Notes: generated from the sequence alone by a model not told the origin. DNA of 64,000 bases from Neoarius graeffei (GCF_027579695.1 NC_083572.1:17956421-18020420); one strand, 5' to 3'; shown: positions 30,899 to 42,984, counted from the first letter of the stretch. A program made the numbers and translations.

Positions 30899-32132
30899 TA
30901 TAGATAGTTTTCACATGACGTCACAGAGTCGGGGATTCCCTGGTGGCGGCCATCTTGGAGGGCTAGCTTACCGTACGGGTCACTGAGCACACATTGTAGC
31001 ACGCAAGTTACATTCATTTATATATTATTTACATTTATAGTTACATTACTACTATTTAAAGCTAGCAATGGTGCACACCTGTTGTATTCACGGCTGTCGT
31101 AATAGGTCAGATGATGACGTCAAGCGGGGCTTTTATGGAATTCCCACTGTACGGGAGTACGAGGGCAAACAAACAAACTCAGCATACAAAGGAGAAATCT
31201 ATGGCTTGCGAGAATCAACCGCAAGGATTATCAGCCTTCCAAACACAGCAAAGTCTGCTCCGATCATTTTATAAGTGGTAAGTTGTTTAAATAAACAATC
31301 AATTGTGTTTAAGTTTGTTTTTGGAAACCAAAACATCATGTGAACAATCTGTGGAGAATGCCTAACTGGAACCGCTGAGTGTACGTTTACATTGTAATGT
31401 ACACTTAATATCGCTCGTTTGTCACGTTTCTATTTGAAACTTGTTACTTCACTCACGCAAGGGTCATTTTTGAAAAACATTTTAGGTATATTCTGTATGA
31501 TTTAATTTGTGTTTGGGATGCAAACCTGCACACCGCTCGGGCTGCACAAATGTGCGCAGCTTCCCGATTTAAACTGTTTTTTTCTCATCCTTATACTTCC
31601 TGTTTCATGGACTGTAATGGATTTGCTTATTTAGCAATTTTAATACAGAATTTACTTTGAAATTATAATCAGACACTCCAACGCCCCCCCTAAAAAAAAA
31701 AAAATCGGATCTGCGCGATTCAGGCGGCATCCGCCAAAAGGCGCGCTGTGAATATATAAAGTTGTATATATCAGACAGCCTTTAAAGTTTGATGAAGTCA
31801 GTTTCAGGCTTTGGAGCAGGCTTTGGCAGTTTCAGGCTTTGGCAGCCCTGCGTAGTCACTTGAAAATGCATCTTTGTCCACTTCGTAGGGGTCAATTCCC
31901 CCAATCAAGGCCAGTTTGGCTGCATACCGTGAGATGTGTCTCTATATACTGTACTTCTGTTTGCTTGATTTTGCCGACATTGATCTTTATTTTAGAAAAC
32001 TGACTATATAACTTCATAAATTCGTCCGAGATAATGTAGCCAGTAGTGGCGATGGTCCGTTTTGTTTGCCCTCCAAGATGGCGGCTGGGGGGCGTTCCCC
32101 GGAATGCCGTGACGTCAGTGAAAACTATCTAT
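30899..32132 (+). mobile_element. TIR element with CRE/YY1-like ends and THAP exon
   Basis: TAGATAGTTTTCACATGACG on the left mirrors GTCAGTGAAAACTATCTA on the right. TGACGTCA lies in both ends, and GCGGCCATCTTGG / CCAAGATGGCGGC lie just inside them. A TA duplication is likely. It is part of the same architectural group as 331-1195 and 47622-48650. Confidence 0.72.
31068..31274 (+). pseudogene. THAP-domain first exon
   Basis: ATG at 31068 opens M-V-H-T-C-C-I-H-G-C-R-N-R-S, the typical C-x4-C start of a THAP zinc finger, followed by F-Y-G-I-P-T. The later C-x2-H pair of the domain is not found in frame and the reading frame decays after about 40 residues. In intact relatives THAP fingers bind transposon ends. 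Lying 160 bp inside the CRE/YY1-bearing terminus, the exon could use that end as its promoter. Confidence 0.6.
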
Positions 32133-33642
32133 TGCTGCTTACCTCCTTCTCCAAAGGGGGGTTCAGAGGTTTGGTTGGGCGGAGGTCCCCCTGAGGCTGA
32201 ATCTGTGCATATTTAGGGCACCCCATTAGTTATGAAACTGGTTATTAGCACCAGCATAATGTAATATTTCATCTTGTTTATCACACAAGTCAGTTCAATT
32301 ATTAAAATGGAAAAAATGTCACTGTACAAACTGTAAAAGTGTTCTCTTGATAGGCTAATCCAACCACGTTCATACTGTTCATTTACCATTCGCTAATATT
32401 TTGAACACACATGTGAGCGATAGCTACCTTTCTTTGGGAAAAACTGAGTGACCAGTTGCCTGCCTCTCCGGTCCCTCTCAGCTTTCAGCTGCCTTTCTCT
32501 ACGTTTTTGACAGCCACTCTTCATATTTAGCGATCATAGACTGTACGCACTCCACTGCTGGCTGGCTGGCTGCTGCACTGCGACACAGCAGCAAGTAGCG
32601 TTGCACTGATCAGCACACAGATTTAACGCATCGCGCTTCTACCAGAACTGGACCGTACCATTTCGCAAAAGGGGGAGGGTTAAATGACAATATGTTGAAG
32701 AACTCAAAAAATAGACAACCTTGTTCAATTAGCTCATTTTACCAGATGGAATATTGCATTGTTGTTATTTCAAAAGTCTTATTAAAATCATCAAAAGCAT
32801 ATTATCAGCCCCTTAAAGGGCCCCATGGCAGTGCTGGGCCCCTAGAATTGTTCTAACCTTTCCCCCCCTGGCGGCGCCCATGCGCTTAGCAAAGTGATTT
32901 TTCCCTTTACATTTGCTACACATTTTGCCAAATGCTGGGCACTGTTTAGGTGCATGCTGATTGCCACATGTAAGGTTTTATTCCTTTGTAAGGATAAATA
33001 ATTGTAAGTATTTATTCTTGACCAAGAAGGCAGTAATTTATTTTGTGACAAAATTGTAAGGATTTATTCTTAATATTGTTCTGTTCTGTTCTGTTCTGTT
33101 CTATTTTACTATTTCAGCTAGAAGGCATTGAATTCTTCTGTCTCCTGTGTAACTTGACCAAGTTACTGTGTGACCTTCTGTCTAAGCTAGACACATTGCT
33201 CGAGACGTAAGATTGATATCTTTTGGAACATTCTATCAGAATATATTGCCCTGTGCTATCTCTGACCTAAGGTTGTGCGTAAATGTTGATATCTGTTAAA
33301 ACATCTGCTAATATGAAATGTATACAGGATATATTTTCACTCACACACATACATATTGATGGAATTAAGATGTGTTTTGCTCAGTCCAAGGTTTACTGAC
33401 CGACGTCATCATACCATCACACCATAGTCTGACATCCTACGACCCACACACACCCACAGCTGCATATCCAACATGTATTTGGGATTAAAAGTTAGATTTA
33501 AAGCCATGATTTAAGTTAGTTTTATAGCTACACGTGATTTAGGATTGTTAGATTTAACCAGTCTTTTCAGTGTTGAATTTGAAATTGAAATGATTGAATG
33601 TTAGATTTAATGTTAGATTTAAAGCTGCATTAAGTGATTCAT

Positions 33643-36600
33643 CTCGTCTCGTCTCATCTTCTTCCGCTTATCCGGGACCGGGTCGCGGAGGCAGCAGTCT
33701 AAGCATGGAAGCCCAAACTTCCCTTTCCCCAGACACCTCGGCCAGCTCCTCGGGAAGAACACCGAGGCGTTCCCAGGCCAGCCGAGAGACATAGTCCTTC
33801 CAGCGTGTCCTGGGTCTTCCCCGGGGCCTCCTCCCGGGGGGACATGCCTGGAACACCTCCCCAGGGAGGCGTCCAGGAGGCATCCGAAAAAGATGCCCGA
33901 GCTACCTCAGCTGGTTCCTCTCGATGTGGAGGAGCAGCGGCTCTACTCCGAGCTCCTCCCGAGTGACTGTGCTTCTCACCCTATCTCTAAGGGAGCGCCC
34001 AGCCACCCTGCGAAGGAAACTCATTTCAGCCGCTTGTATACGCGATCTTGTTCTTTCTGTCATTACCCAAAGCTCATGACCGTAGGTGAGAGTCGGAACG
34101 TAGATCGACCGGTAAATTGAGAGCTTCGCCTTTTGGCTCAGCTCCTTCTTCACCACGACGGACCGGTAAAGCGACCGCATCACTGCGGAGGCTGCACCGA
34201 TCCTCCTGTCGATCTCACACTCCATCCTTCCCTCACTCGTGAACAAGATCCCAAGATACTTAAACTCCTCCACTTGAGGCAGGACTTCTCCACCAACCTG
34301 GAGAGGGCAAGCCACCCTTTTCCGGTAGAGAACCATGGCCTCGGACTTGGAGGTGCTGATTCTCATCCCAGCCGCTTCACACTCGACTGCAAACCGCCCC
34401 AGTGCATGCTGAAGGTCCTGGTTTGAAGAAGCCAACAGGACAACATCATCCGCAAAAAGCAGAGATGAAATCCTGTGGTTCCCAAACAGGATTCCTTCCA
34501 GCCCCTGGCTGCGCCTAGAAATTCTGTCCATAAAAATTATGAACAGAACCGGTGACAAAGGGCAGCCCTGCCGGAGTCCAACATGCACTGGGAACAGGTC
34601 TGACTTACTGCCGGCAATGCAAACCAGACTCCTGCTCTGTTCGTACAGGGACCGGACAGCCCTTAGCAAAGAGCCCCGAACCCCATACTCCCGAAGCACC
34701 CCCCACAGAATACCACGGGGGACACGGTCGAATGCCTTCTCCAGATCCACAAAGCACATGTGGACTGGTTGGGCAAACTCCCACGAACCCTCGAGCACCC
34801 TATGAAGGGTATAGAGCTGGTCCAGTGTTCCGCGACCAGGACGAAAACCGCATTGTTCCTCCTGGATCTGAGGTTCGACTATTGGTCGAATTCTCCTCTC
34901 CAGTACCCTGGAGTAAACTTTCCCTGGGAGGCTGAGAAGTGTGATTCCCCTATAATTGGAGCACACTCTCCGGTCCCCTTTCTTAAAAAGAGGGACCACC
35001 ACCCCAGTCTGCCACTCCAGAGGCACTGTCCCCGACCGCCACGCGATGTTGCAGAGGTGTGTCAACCAAGACAGCCCCACAACATCCAGAGACTTGAGAT
35101 ACTCATGGCGGATCTCATCCACCCCCGGTGCCTTGCCACCGAGGAGCTTGCAAACCACCTCAGTGACTTCGGCTTGGGTAATGGACGAGTCCACCTCTGA
35201 GTCATCAGCCTCAGTCTCCTCAGTGGAAGACATGACGGTGGGATTGAGGAGATCCTCAAAGTATTCCTTCCACCACCCGACAATGTCCCCAGTCGAGGTC
35301 AACAGCTCCCCACCCGCACTGTAAACAGTGCTGGCAGAGTACTGCTTCCCTCTCCTGAGGCGCCGGACGGTTTGCCAGAATTTCTTCGAGGCCAACCGAT
35401 AGTTCTTCTCCATGGCCTCCCCGAACTCCTCCCAGTTCCTAGTTTTTGCCTCCGCAACTGCCCGAGCTGCAGCATGCCTGGCCTGCCGATACCCGTCGGC
35501 TGCCTCAGGAGTCCCGGAGGTCAACATGGCCCGATAGGACTCCTTCTTCAGCTTGACGGCATCCCTTACTTCCGGTGTCCACCACCGGGTTCGGGGATTG
35601 CCGCCACGACAGGCACCGGAGACCTTGCGGCCACAGCTCCGAACAGCTGCGTCCACAATGGAGGTAGAGAACATGGTCCACTCAGACTCAATGTCCCCCG
35701 CCTCCCTCGGAAGCTGGGAAAAGCTCTCCCAGAGGTGGGAGTTAAAGACCTCCCCAACAGAGTGCTCGGCCAGACGTTCCCAGCAGACCCTCACCATACG
35801 TTTGGGCCTGCCAGGTCTGTCCAGCTTCCTCCTCCGCCAGCGGATCCAACTCACCACCAGGTGGTGATCAGTTGACAGCTCAGCCCCTCTCTTCACCCGA
35901 GTGTCCAAGACATAGGGCCGGAGATCAGATGAAACGACTACAAAGTCGATCATCGACCTCTGACCTAAGGTGTCCTGGTGTCACGTGCACTTATGGACAC
36001 CCCTATGCTCGAACATGGTGTTCGTTATGGACAAACCGTGACTAGCACAGAAGTCCAATAACAAAACACCACTCGGGTTCAGATCCGGGAGGCCATTCCT
36101 CCCAACCACGCCCCTCCAGGTGTCACTGTCGTCGCCCACGTGAGCATTGAAGTCCCCCAGTAGCACAATGGAGTCCCCAGTCTGAGCACCCCTCAGTACC
36201 TCTCCCAGGGGCTCCAAGAAGGCCGGATACTCTATACTGCTATTTGGCCCTTAGGCACAAACAGCAGCAAGAGCCCTCTCCCCAATCTGAAGGCGCAGAG
36301 AGGCGACCCTCTCATTCACTGGGGTAAACTCCAACACATGGTGGCTGAGCTGGGGAGCTATAAGCAAGCCCACACCAGCCCGCCGCCGCTCACCACGGGC
36401 GACTCCAGAGAAGTGGAAAGTCCAGCCCCTCTCAAGGAGCTGGGTTCCAGAGCCCAAGCTGTGCGTGGAGGTGAGCCCGACTATCTCTAGCCGGTACCTC
36501 TCAACCTCCCGCACAAGCTCAGGCTCTTTCCCCCCCAGCGAAGTGACATTCCATGTCCCAACAGCCAGCCGCTGTGTCCGGGGATCCGGTCGTCGAGGCC

Positions 36601-37002
36601 CCTGCCTTCGACTGCCACCCAATCCACACTGCACCAAACCCCTACTGCTACCTCTGTGGGTGGTGAACCCACAGGAGGTCAGGCCCACGTCACCTCTTCG
36701 GGCTGAGCCCGGCCGGGCCCCATGGGCAAAGGCCCGGCCACCAAGCGCTCGCATACGAGCCCCAACCCCGGGCCTGGCTCCAGGGTGGGGCCCCGGCTGC
36801 GTCCTACCGGGCGACGTCACGGTCCTGGATTTTTTCTCCATAGGGGGTTTTTGGTGAACTGCTCTTGGTCTGGCCTGTCACCTAGGACCTGTCTGCCTTG
36901 GGAAACCCTAACAGGGGCATAATGCCCCCGACAACATAGCTCCTAGGATCATTTAAGCACACAAACCCCTCCACCACAATAAGGTGGCAGTTCTAGGAGG
37001 GG
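33643..37002 (-). mobile_element. Full-length Rex3/RTE-like LINE
   Basis: Complete insertion with an exact 12-bp TSD TAAGTGATTCAT (33631-33642 and 37003-37014). On the - strand it ends with GATGAGACGAGACGAGATG, the GATG-type tail described for Rex3. It inserted into the solo LTR at 32969-37424. Confidence 0.9.
33668..36841 (-). pseudogene. Rex3-like endonuclease/reverse transcriptase, three stops
   Basis: One frame runs from ATG at 36841 to the stop at 33668 (about 1,058 codons). An APE-type endonuclease comes first (V-G-T-W-N-V, G-D-F-N-A-H), then RT with L-F-K-K-G-D, Y-R-G-I-T-L-L, L-R-Q-G-C-P-L-S-P and the catalytic F-A-D-D near 34450, then a C-terminal R-P-R-T-R-W region. The frame is interrupted only by stops near 36251, 35981 and 33902. 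By comparison with the surrounding motif two replace Trp and one replaces Tyr. There is no frameshift, so this is a recent but dead copy. Confidence 0.9.
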
Positions 37003-38106
37003 TAAGTGATTCATGTTAGTTTTATAGTTTTATAGATTTATATTAGCCTTATTGCTGCACAAGGTGTTAAGACTTTATGATTTTAATATTTTAGAGCTTT
37101 TTAAGATCCTTTATTATTTTAGACTATTACATATACTATAACAGTGATTTTAAACTATTCCTGTGTAACCTGACCTTCGTCCAGTGGAGAAGACACTTCT
37201 TTGTTAGACTAAACATAGTCTTTGTTTAATACGACATGATTGATCCAAGGTTTCACTCACACACACACACATATAAAACCCCTGTGTACTCTCGTCTCAG
37301 GGGGGACTTGCGAATAAAGATTGCGAACTAAAGATTGTGGGGTTCCTTTCTTTTTTCTGTGACTCACCCCAGACGTCTGGGTGACACGAGGGGACTGATC
37401 TCGAGATGGAAAAAAAACCTAACACCACATCTTTTGCAGGAAAATATCTCCGTGTCTTTTTGTTGTTTACTCTGTTTTTTCTGTTTCTGCCTTGGTTTAT
37501 TCACCGCGGCCACGGGCACCGTTGCACTCTCCTGATCCTTCTGCGCACTGAACGCTTTTGCATGCTGCTGAGCCAGTTCGCTCGCGTGACAAATTTTCAT
37601 AGCATCTGCTAAAGTTAGCTCAGTCTCTCGTAGTAACCTCTCTCTCACTTTTTTGTCATGTATTCCGAACACTATTTGGTCACAAATCATTGAATCTTTA
37701 AGTTCTCCGAAGTTACATGTCCTTGCTTTCAATTTCAAGTCCATCACAAAAGCATCAAAACTTTCAGTCTGCAATTGCATGCAGGATCGAAACACATACC
37801 GTTCGAAGGTCTCATTCTTGTTTGGTGAACAGTGTTCATCAAACTTTTCCACGACTTTGTCAAACTTTTCATTGTCATCCCTGTTAGCAAACACAAACGT
37901 GTTGAATACCTCCACAGCCTGAGGTCCCGCGACGGTGAGAAGCAGTGCTATTTTCCGCGCGTCTGGCTTTGTATCCAGTCCCAGTGCTTGTAGATACAAC
38001 GTGAATCGTTGCTTGAACGTTCGCCACTCACAGTCCACATTTCCAGTCCAATTCAGAGGGTCAGGCGGCTTCACACTTTTCATGACATCTGTTGGACCAC
38101 TCCTGG

Positions 38107-38322
38107 TACACTGTTTCTAATATGTTATAGAAGAAACCGGGGTTCGTGGCTACACTAATTTATTAACATAACTGAATCAGGGTACAGGTACACCGTGCCA
38201 TGTTCATTATTCATCTACTGAATGCTTTCAACACACACACAGACACATATCTGGGGGTACATAACATCTGCAGCCCTCTTGTGGCAGGGGGGTAAAAGTA
38301 CAACTCATTAACTTATCATTAC
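38107..38322 (-). repeat. 5' LTR of Gypsy B
   Basis: Nearly identical to 26706-26922. Its gag-side edge reads TACACTGTTTCTAATATG where the partner reads TGTAATGTTTCTAATATG, so a few terminal bases differ. Confidence 0.85.
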
Positions 38323-38932
38323 AGTGGGAGAGACAAAAAGTGAGTAACAAACACCCTAAATATGTTTAGAACTGCAAATGAACTTTCTTCTTTTTTTTTT
38401 AATTTTGCCATTGAAATAGGCCATCACTTCTCAAAATAACTTAATGATTTTAGTCAATTTTTTTTATTTATATAGCGCCAAATCATAATAATGCAATTAT
38501 CTCAAGGCACTTTCCACGTTACATAAATCAATTTTGCCCTGTATTGTTAAATGTTAGAATATCAAATAGAATCAAAAGACTGTTATGTGGGGTGGAATTG
38601 TTAGCTCTACATCCAACCCTCCTCCTTTATCCGGGCTTGGGACCAGCAAAGTGACCCAAAAGAGACACTCTGGCAGAGTTACTTAGGTTTTTTTTTTCTT
38701 CTTAAGTTTATGGTCCACTTAGGAGCCTACAACAAGTCATAACATAACATTTTAACATTTTTTTCTATTTTAACATGATAACATTAACAATCTTAATGGA
38801 CCAAAAAGAGACAATAGAAAAAAACTGTCAATGGCAACGTAAGTAAATGATGCTAACTAGTCTGGCCCTAATTCACATTCATTGTTTTTTTTTTTTTCAG
38901 ACCCTCCCTCCACACACACAAGCTGTGCTGGC
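38323..38932. other. Repeat-derived gene-free stretch
   Basis: After the TSD come AT-rich sequence, TTTATTTATATAGCGCCAAA (a retroposon-3'-end-like motif common in fish) near 38463 and CTCCTCCTTTATCCGGGCTT near 38620. No coding sequence is supported. Confidence 0.4.
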
Positions 38933-40896
38933 TCACAGAAAGAGTAGGTCATCCTCATTATGGTCAAGGCTTCCTATAGCAGGTTCAGCAACTGAGGAAG
39001 CTGTCTTAAATGAGTAAGCAGCTGATGTGCCAAAGAGCTGCAAAACATCATCAGGCAGCTTGTGCTCAAAGCAAGCCTCACCAGACAGCTTCAGACCAAA
39101 TCGGACATACAGCATGGAGTTAAGGGTCTGCAAGGACATCCGATTTCTAAGTTTGCTTTTTACCACACTCATCTGGCTGAATAATCTCTCAACTTCAGCA
39201 TTCGAGTGTGGCAAAGACAACACAGACACAGCAGCCATGGCAAGTTCCTGAAACAGGTTGATATCAGCTGCATCCCTGAACTTCCAAATCTCACTCCAGA
39301 AGCCTACTGTGTTTTTTGTTTCATTCCACTTACTAAGATGGATGACACGCCATTGCTGGACAATCTTGTCCATCTGTGCAGGAGAGTAGCCAAGGAGCTT
39401 GGCTATTTTTTTATTTCTCCCAGGCTCTTATTGTGCTTCAGAGTTTCCTCTACATTGAAAACTGACATGTACTGCAATGCTTCGATGTTGTCCGGCAGTC
39501 TCACCCTCAACTCATTAGTGAGGGAGATGGTGAAGGCTACACACCACTTTCGGACATTGTCCTTCTCCTCAGGCGCAAGATGGAGCTCAGCTGCCTTTGA
39601 CTCAAAAAGGTAACCAAGGTACGGTTTGGGACTGATGTATCCATCAATTGGCTCTTTGAGCACATCAATATTTGTCAGTGGATTCAGCACCCTGTTACTC
39701 ATAGACTATCAGGCTAACCAAGCTGTCAAGAAGTTTAAGAGGATCTACCTGCTCTCCCTCAAAAGCCTTGATGGCCAACTGTACCTCACCCAGCACTGAC
39801 TTAAAAAAAGTCAGATACAAGATGTTTTGAGGATCATTGTACATGGAGTATAAAACCTCAGCCATGTAGCAGTGTTCACTGACTTGGTGACTGCGAAATG
39901 CAGTTTAAGCGCTTCCCACTGGTCCAAAATGCGTGAAACCGCTGGTTCAATGGAGAGCCAACGTGTAGCACACACCTTGGTTATTTGTAAGGGTTTCTCC
40001 CCACAGTTGATGGTCTCATATAGTGCTTTGTAGGCCTCCCTGTGCTTTGGAGACACTGAAAACCAGTTATAAGTCTCCCATACCAAGTACTCCACACTAC
40101 GGGGGATGGTGTCATTGAAAGCATGGCTCACAGCAAGCTGCAGAGAGTGACATACACAGCGAATAAGAACCAGATCTTTAAGGCCATACTCCTCCTTCAG
40201 CACTTTATGAACCCCATTGTTAATCCCCGTCATAACGGAGGCATTGTCAGTCCCTATCCCCAGGAGTTTCTCTTTTTTAAGACAACACTTCTCCAGGAAA
40301 GCCCCTCCAACTCAACTATCCCCAGAAATGTTGAGACAATTGTGTGTTTGGTATCACTGAAGTACCTTATCACAACCCCCAAGTACTTAGAAACACTTAC
40401 ATCCGTGGACTCATCGAGGAGGAGGCTGAAACGCTGGTCACCCACATCTGCAACCAACTTTTTTAGAAAGTATGGTTCTAGAACACCATTAATCATTTCC
40501 GTGCACTTTGTCCTGTGCATTTTGAAGTGAGTAGCAGCAGTGGAGTCTGAGAAAGCAGCTTTACATGCTCCCCCAATGTGATCACATGCCAGCAGGGAAC
40601 AGTGTTCAGCAATAGCTAATGCCATGGTGGCTTCAGTCTTTTTTGCAGAGTCAATTTTTTTACACATTAATGGCAGCTTGCGTTGGGTGGAACTGTTATA
40701 AGGCTTTGCCTTTTGAGTGTTTTTGAGTTGCCATGTGCTTGTTTATGTCACAAAGTTTGGCATAGAAATCAGCCTTACAATACAGGGAGTATGCCCGTGT
40801 ATCCTCCGCAATAAACTGTTTCAACCAGTCTTTGAATTCAGGGTTTGATTCCCACTCCTTTCTGTATTTCTGAGCATACAGTTTAGACTGAGACAT
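38933..40896 (-). pseudogene. hAT transposase, second lineage, multiply broken
   Basis: Read from 40896 on the - strand: a degenerate zinc finger (Y-C-K-A ... H-M-A-T-Q-K-H), L-L-L-D-E-S-T-D near 40420, C-V-C-H-S-L-Q-L-A near 40145, C-A-T-R-W-L-S near 39965, and the C-terminal dimerisation block L-P-H-S-N-A-E-V-E-R-L-F-S near 39200. The pieces lie in at least three frames with stops between them. Motif order is that of hAT transposases related to the KIAA1586/ZNF862-like group rather than the ZBED5-like copy at 11945. No TIRs were identified. Confidence 0.82.
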
Positions 40897-41389
40897 GATG
40901 AGCTAGCTGCGTGCGCCTCAAACAGCATCTGACAACTAAGTCCAACTTCTGGCCTGATCATGTGGCTTAGCCTCTAAGTCCAGCGGAACTGCTTTTACTG
41001 ACAGGAGAAGGGGCGAAGGCAGGTTTCTGGTGCCTCAAAACCAGATGCTTCAGGTAGACGGAGCTTGCCAGCCTTGGTAGGCAGTCCATCTAGGAGAAGG
41101 AAAACTCAAATTTCAAACTTTGCGGCCATATCCAGTTATGGAAAAGGCTTCAGGAGTAAACCTCGAGGAAAAATCCAGAGTCAGAGCCCCTAAGGCAGTT
41201 CATAGTTGTTGTCAACCTTGTTCTGGCAGCTCCTGCGATGGCGCTGGTGCCAAACTGTAGCAGCCCTGCTGCTCCTTTGGATCCATCAGTGACGAGGAGA
41301 GGGGGGACATGCTGCATGGGCGACAGTCTGTCCTCCATATCACACGGTTAACATCCATCAACCCACACCTGGAGAGGCCACTCCAGCTA

Positions 41390-42984
41390 CAGTGGTGCTT
41401 GAAAGTTTGTGAACCCTTTAGAATTTTCTATATTTCTGCATAAATATGACCTAAAACATCATCAGATTTTCACACAAGTCCTAAAAGTAGATAAAGAGAA
41501 CCCAGTTAAACAAATGAGACAAAAATATTATACTTGGTCATTTATTTATTGAGGAAAATGATCCAATATTACATATCTGTGAGTGGCAAAAATTTGTGAA
41601 CCTTTGCTTTCAGTATCTGGTATGACCCTCTTGTGCAGCAATAACTGCAACTAAACGTTTCTGCTAACTGTTGATCAGTTCCTGCTTGGAGGAATTTTAG
41701 CCCATTCCTCCATAGAGAACAGCTTCAACTCTGGGATGTTGGTGGGTTTCCTCACATGAATGGCTCGCTTCAGGTCCTTCCACAACATTTTGATTGGATT
41801 AAGGTCAGGACTTTGACTTGGCCATTTCAAAACATTAACTTTATTCTTCTTTAACCCTTCTTTGGTAGAACGACTTGTGTGTTTAGGGTCACTGTCTTGC
41901 TGCATGACCCACCTTCTCTTGAGATTCAGTTCATGGACAGATGTCCTGACATTTTCCTTTAGAATTCGCTGGTATAATTCAGAATTCATTGTTCCATCAA
42001 TGATGGCAAGCTGTCCTGGCCCAGATGCGGCAAAACAGGCTCAAACCATGACACTACCACCACCATGTTTCACAGATGGGAAAGGGTTCTTATGCTGGAA
42101 TGCAGTGTTTTCCTTTCTCCAAACATAACGCTTCTCATTTAAACCAAAAAATTCTATTTTGGTCTCATCCATCCACAAAACATTTTTCCAATCACCTTCT
42201 GGCTTGTCCACGTGATCTTTAGCAAACTGCAGATGAGCAGCAATGTTCTTTTTAGAGAGCAGTGGCTTTTTCCTTGCAACCCTGCCATGCATACCATTGT
42301 TGTTCAGTGTTCTCCTGATGGTGGACTCATGAACATTAACATTAGCCAATGTGAAAGAGGCCTTCAGTTGCTTAGAAGTTACCCTGGGGTCCTTTGTAAC
42401 CTCACTGACTATTACACCTGTTGCTGTTGGAGTGATCTTTGTTGGTTGACCACTCCTGGGGAGGATAACAATGGTCTTGAATTTCCTCCATTTATACACA
42501 ATCTGTCTGACTGTGGATTGGTGGAGTCCAAACTCTTTAGTGATGGATTTGTAAGCTTTTCCAGCCTGATGAGCATCAACAACACTTTTTCTGAGGTCCT
42601 CGGAAATTTCCTTTGTTCATGCAATGATACATTTCCACAAACGTGTTGTGAAGCTCAGACTTTGATAGATCCCTGTTCTTTAAATAAAACAGGGTGCCCA
42701 CTTACACGTGATTGTCATCCCATTGATTGAAAACACCTGACTCTAATTTCACCTTCAAATTAACTGCTAATCCTAGAGGTTCACATACTTTTGCCACTCA
42801 CAGATATGTAATATTGGGTCATTTCCCTCAATAAATAAATGACCAAGTATAATATTTTTGTCTCATTTGTTTAACTGGGTTCTCTTTATCTACTTTTAGG
42901 ACTTGTGTGAAAATATGTTTTCAGTCATATTTATGCAGAAATATAGAAAATTCTAAAGGGTTCACAAACTTTCAAGCACCACTG
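41390..42984 (-). mobile_element. Full-length Tc1 element, dead
   Basis: Long inverted ends (CAGTGGTGCTTGAAAGTTTG / CAAACTTTCAAGCACCACTG) extend about 200 bp with inner CACTCACAGATATGTAATAT repeats, an IR/DR-like arrangement. The TA TSD is at 41388-41389 and 42985-42986. Confidence 0.93.
41675..42617 (-). pseudogene. Tc1 transposase with shared TGA and E-to-K
   Basis: On the - strand the frame shows the paired-like helix (L-R-K-S-V-V-D-A-H-Q-A-G ... L-H-Q-S-T-V-R-Q-I-V-Y-K-W), then W-M-D-E-T-K (first D), Q-Q-D-S-D-P-K-H (second D) and S-P-D-L-N-P-I-K, where the third catalytic Glu is Lys. A TGA sits at the M-V-W-G-C position, as in the copy at 14236. An upstream stop precedes T-K-E-I-S-E-D-L, so no intact start is visible, and a further stop ends the frame early at 41675. 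It cannot be active. Confidence 0.9.

Larger units (their letters stand above)
30344..32882. mobile_element. hAT-type element in Gypsy B
   Basis: Starts CAGGGGCGCCGCCAGAAATT and ends CCTGGCGGCGCCCATG. The TSDs are TGCTTAGC (30336-30343) and CGCTTAGC (32883-32890), with 7 of 8 matching. It contains AT-rich sequence, a solo LTR and a THAP-coding element, but no hAT transposase. Confidence 0.85.
32969..37424 (+). mobile_element. Solo retroviral-type LTR, split by Rex3-like LINE
   Basis: TGTAAGGTTTTATTCC to AAAACCTAACA, flanked by the 5-bp TSD CCACA (32964-32968 and 37425-37429). Excluding the LINE it is about 1.08 kb. In + orientation it shows a TATA-like ACACATATAAAACCCC (37269-37284), then AATAAAG (37312), then a U5-like segment, as in retroviral LTRs. 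No gag/pol/env is attached, so recombination between LTRs probably removed the interior. Confidence 0.8.
32883..38083 (-). pseudogene. Gypsy B gag, split by solo LTR insertion
   Basis: From 38083 on the - strand a gag capsid-like frame of about 215 residues starts M-K-S-V-K-P-P-D-P-L-N-W and ends in a Lys/Gln-rich tail just before the first zinc ligands C-K-R-C-G (about 37430). The solo LTR interrupts here. The zinc knuckle continues at about 32960 with C-G-N-Q-H-A-P-K-Q-C and C-S-K-C before the hAT insertion at 32882. The gene packages RNA in active relatives. It is disrupted by two insertions. Confidence 0.82.
26706..38322 (-). mobile_element. Full-length Ty3/Gypsy provirus B with nested insertions
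   Basis: LTR pair at 26706-26922 and about 38107-38322, near-identical, with an exact 5-bp TSD GTGGG at 26701-26705 and 38323-38327. gag and pol lie between on the - strand in the order expected of Ty3/Gypsy (protease-RT-RNase H-integrase). Two separate insertions split gag: a solo LTR with a LINE (32969-37424) and a hAT element (30344-32882). Without them the element would be about 4.6 kb. Confidence 0.92.

Noticed and set aside
34133..35875. Several long + strand frames opposite the LINE
   Set aside because: They mirror the Rex3-like reverse transcriptase on the - strand and have no motifs of their own.
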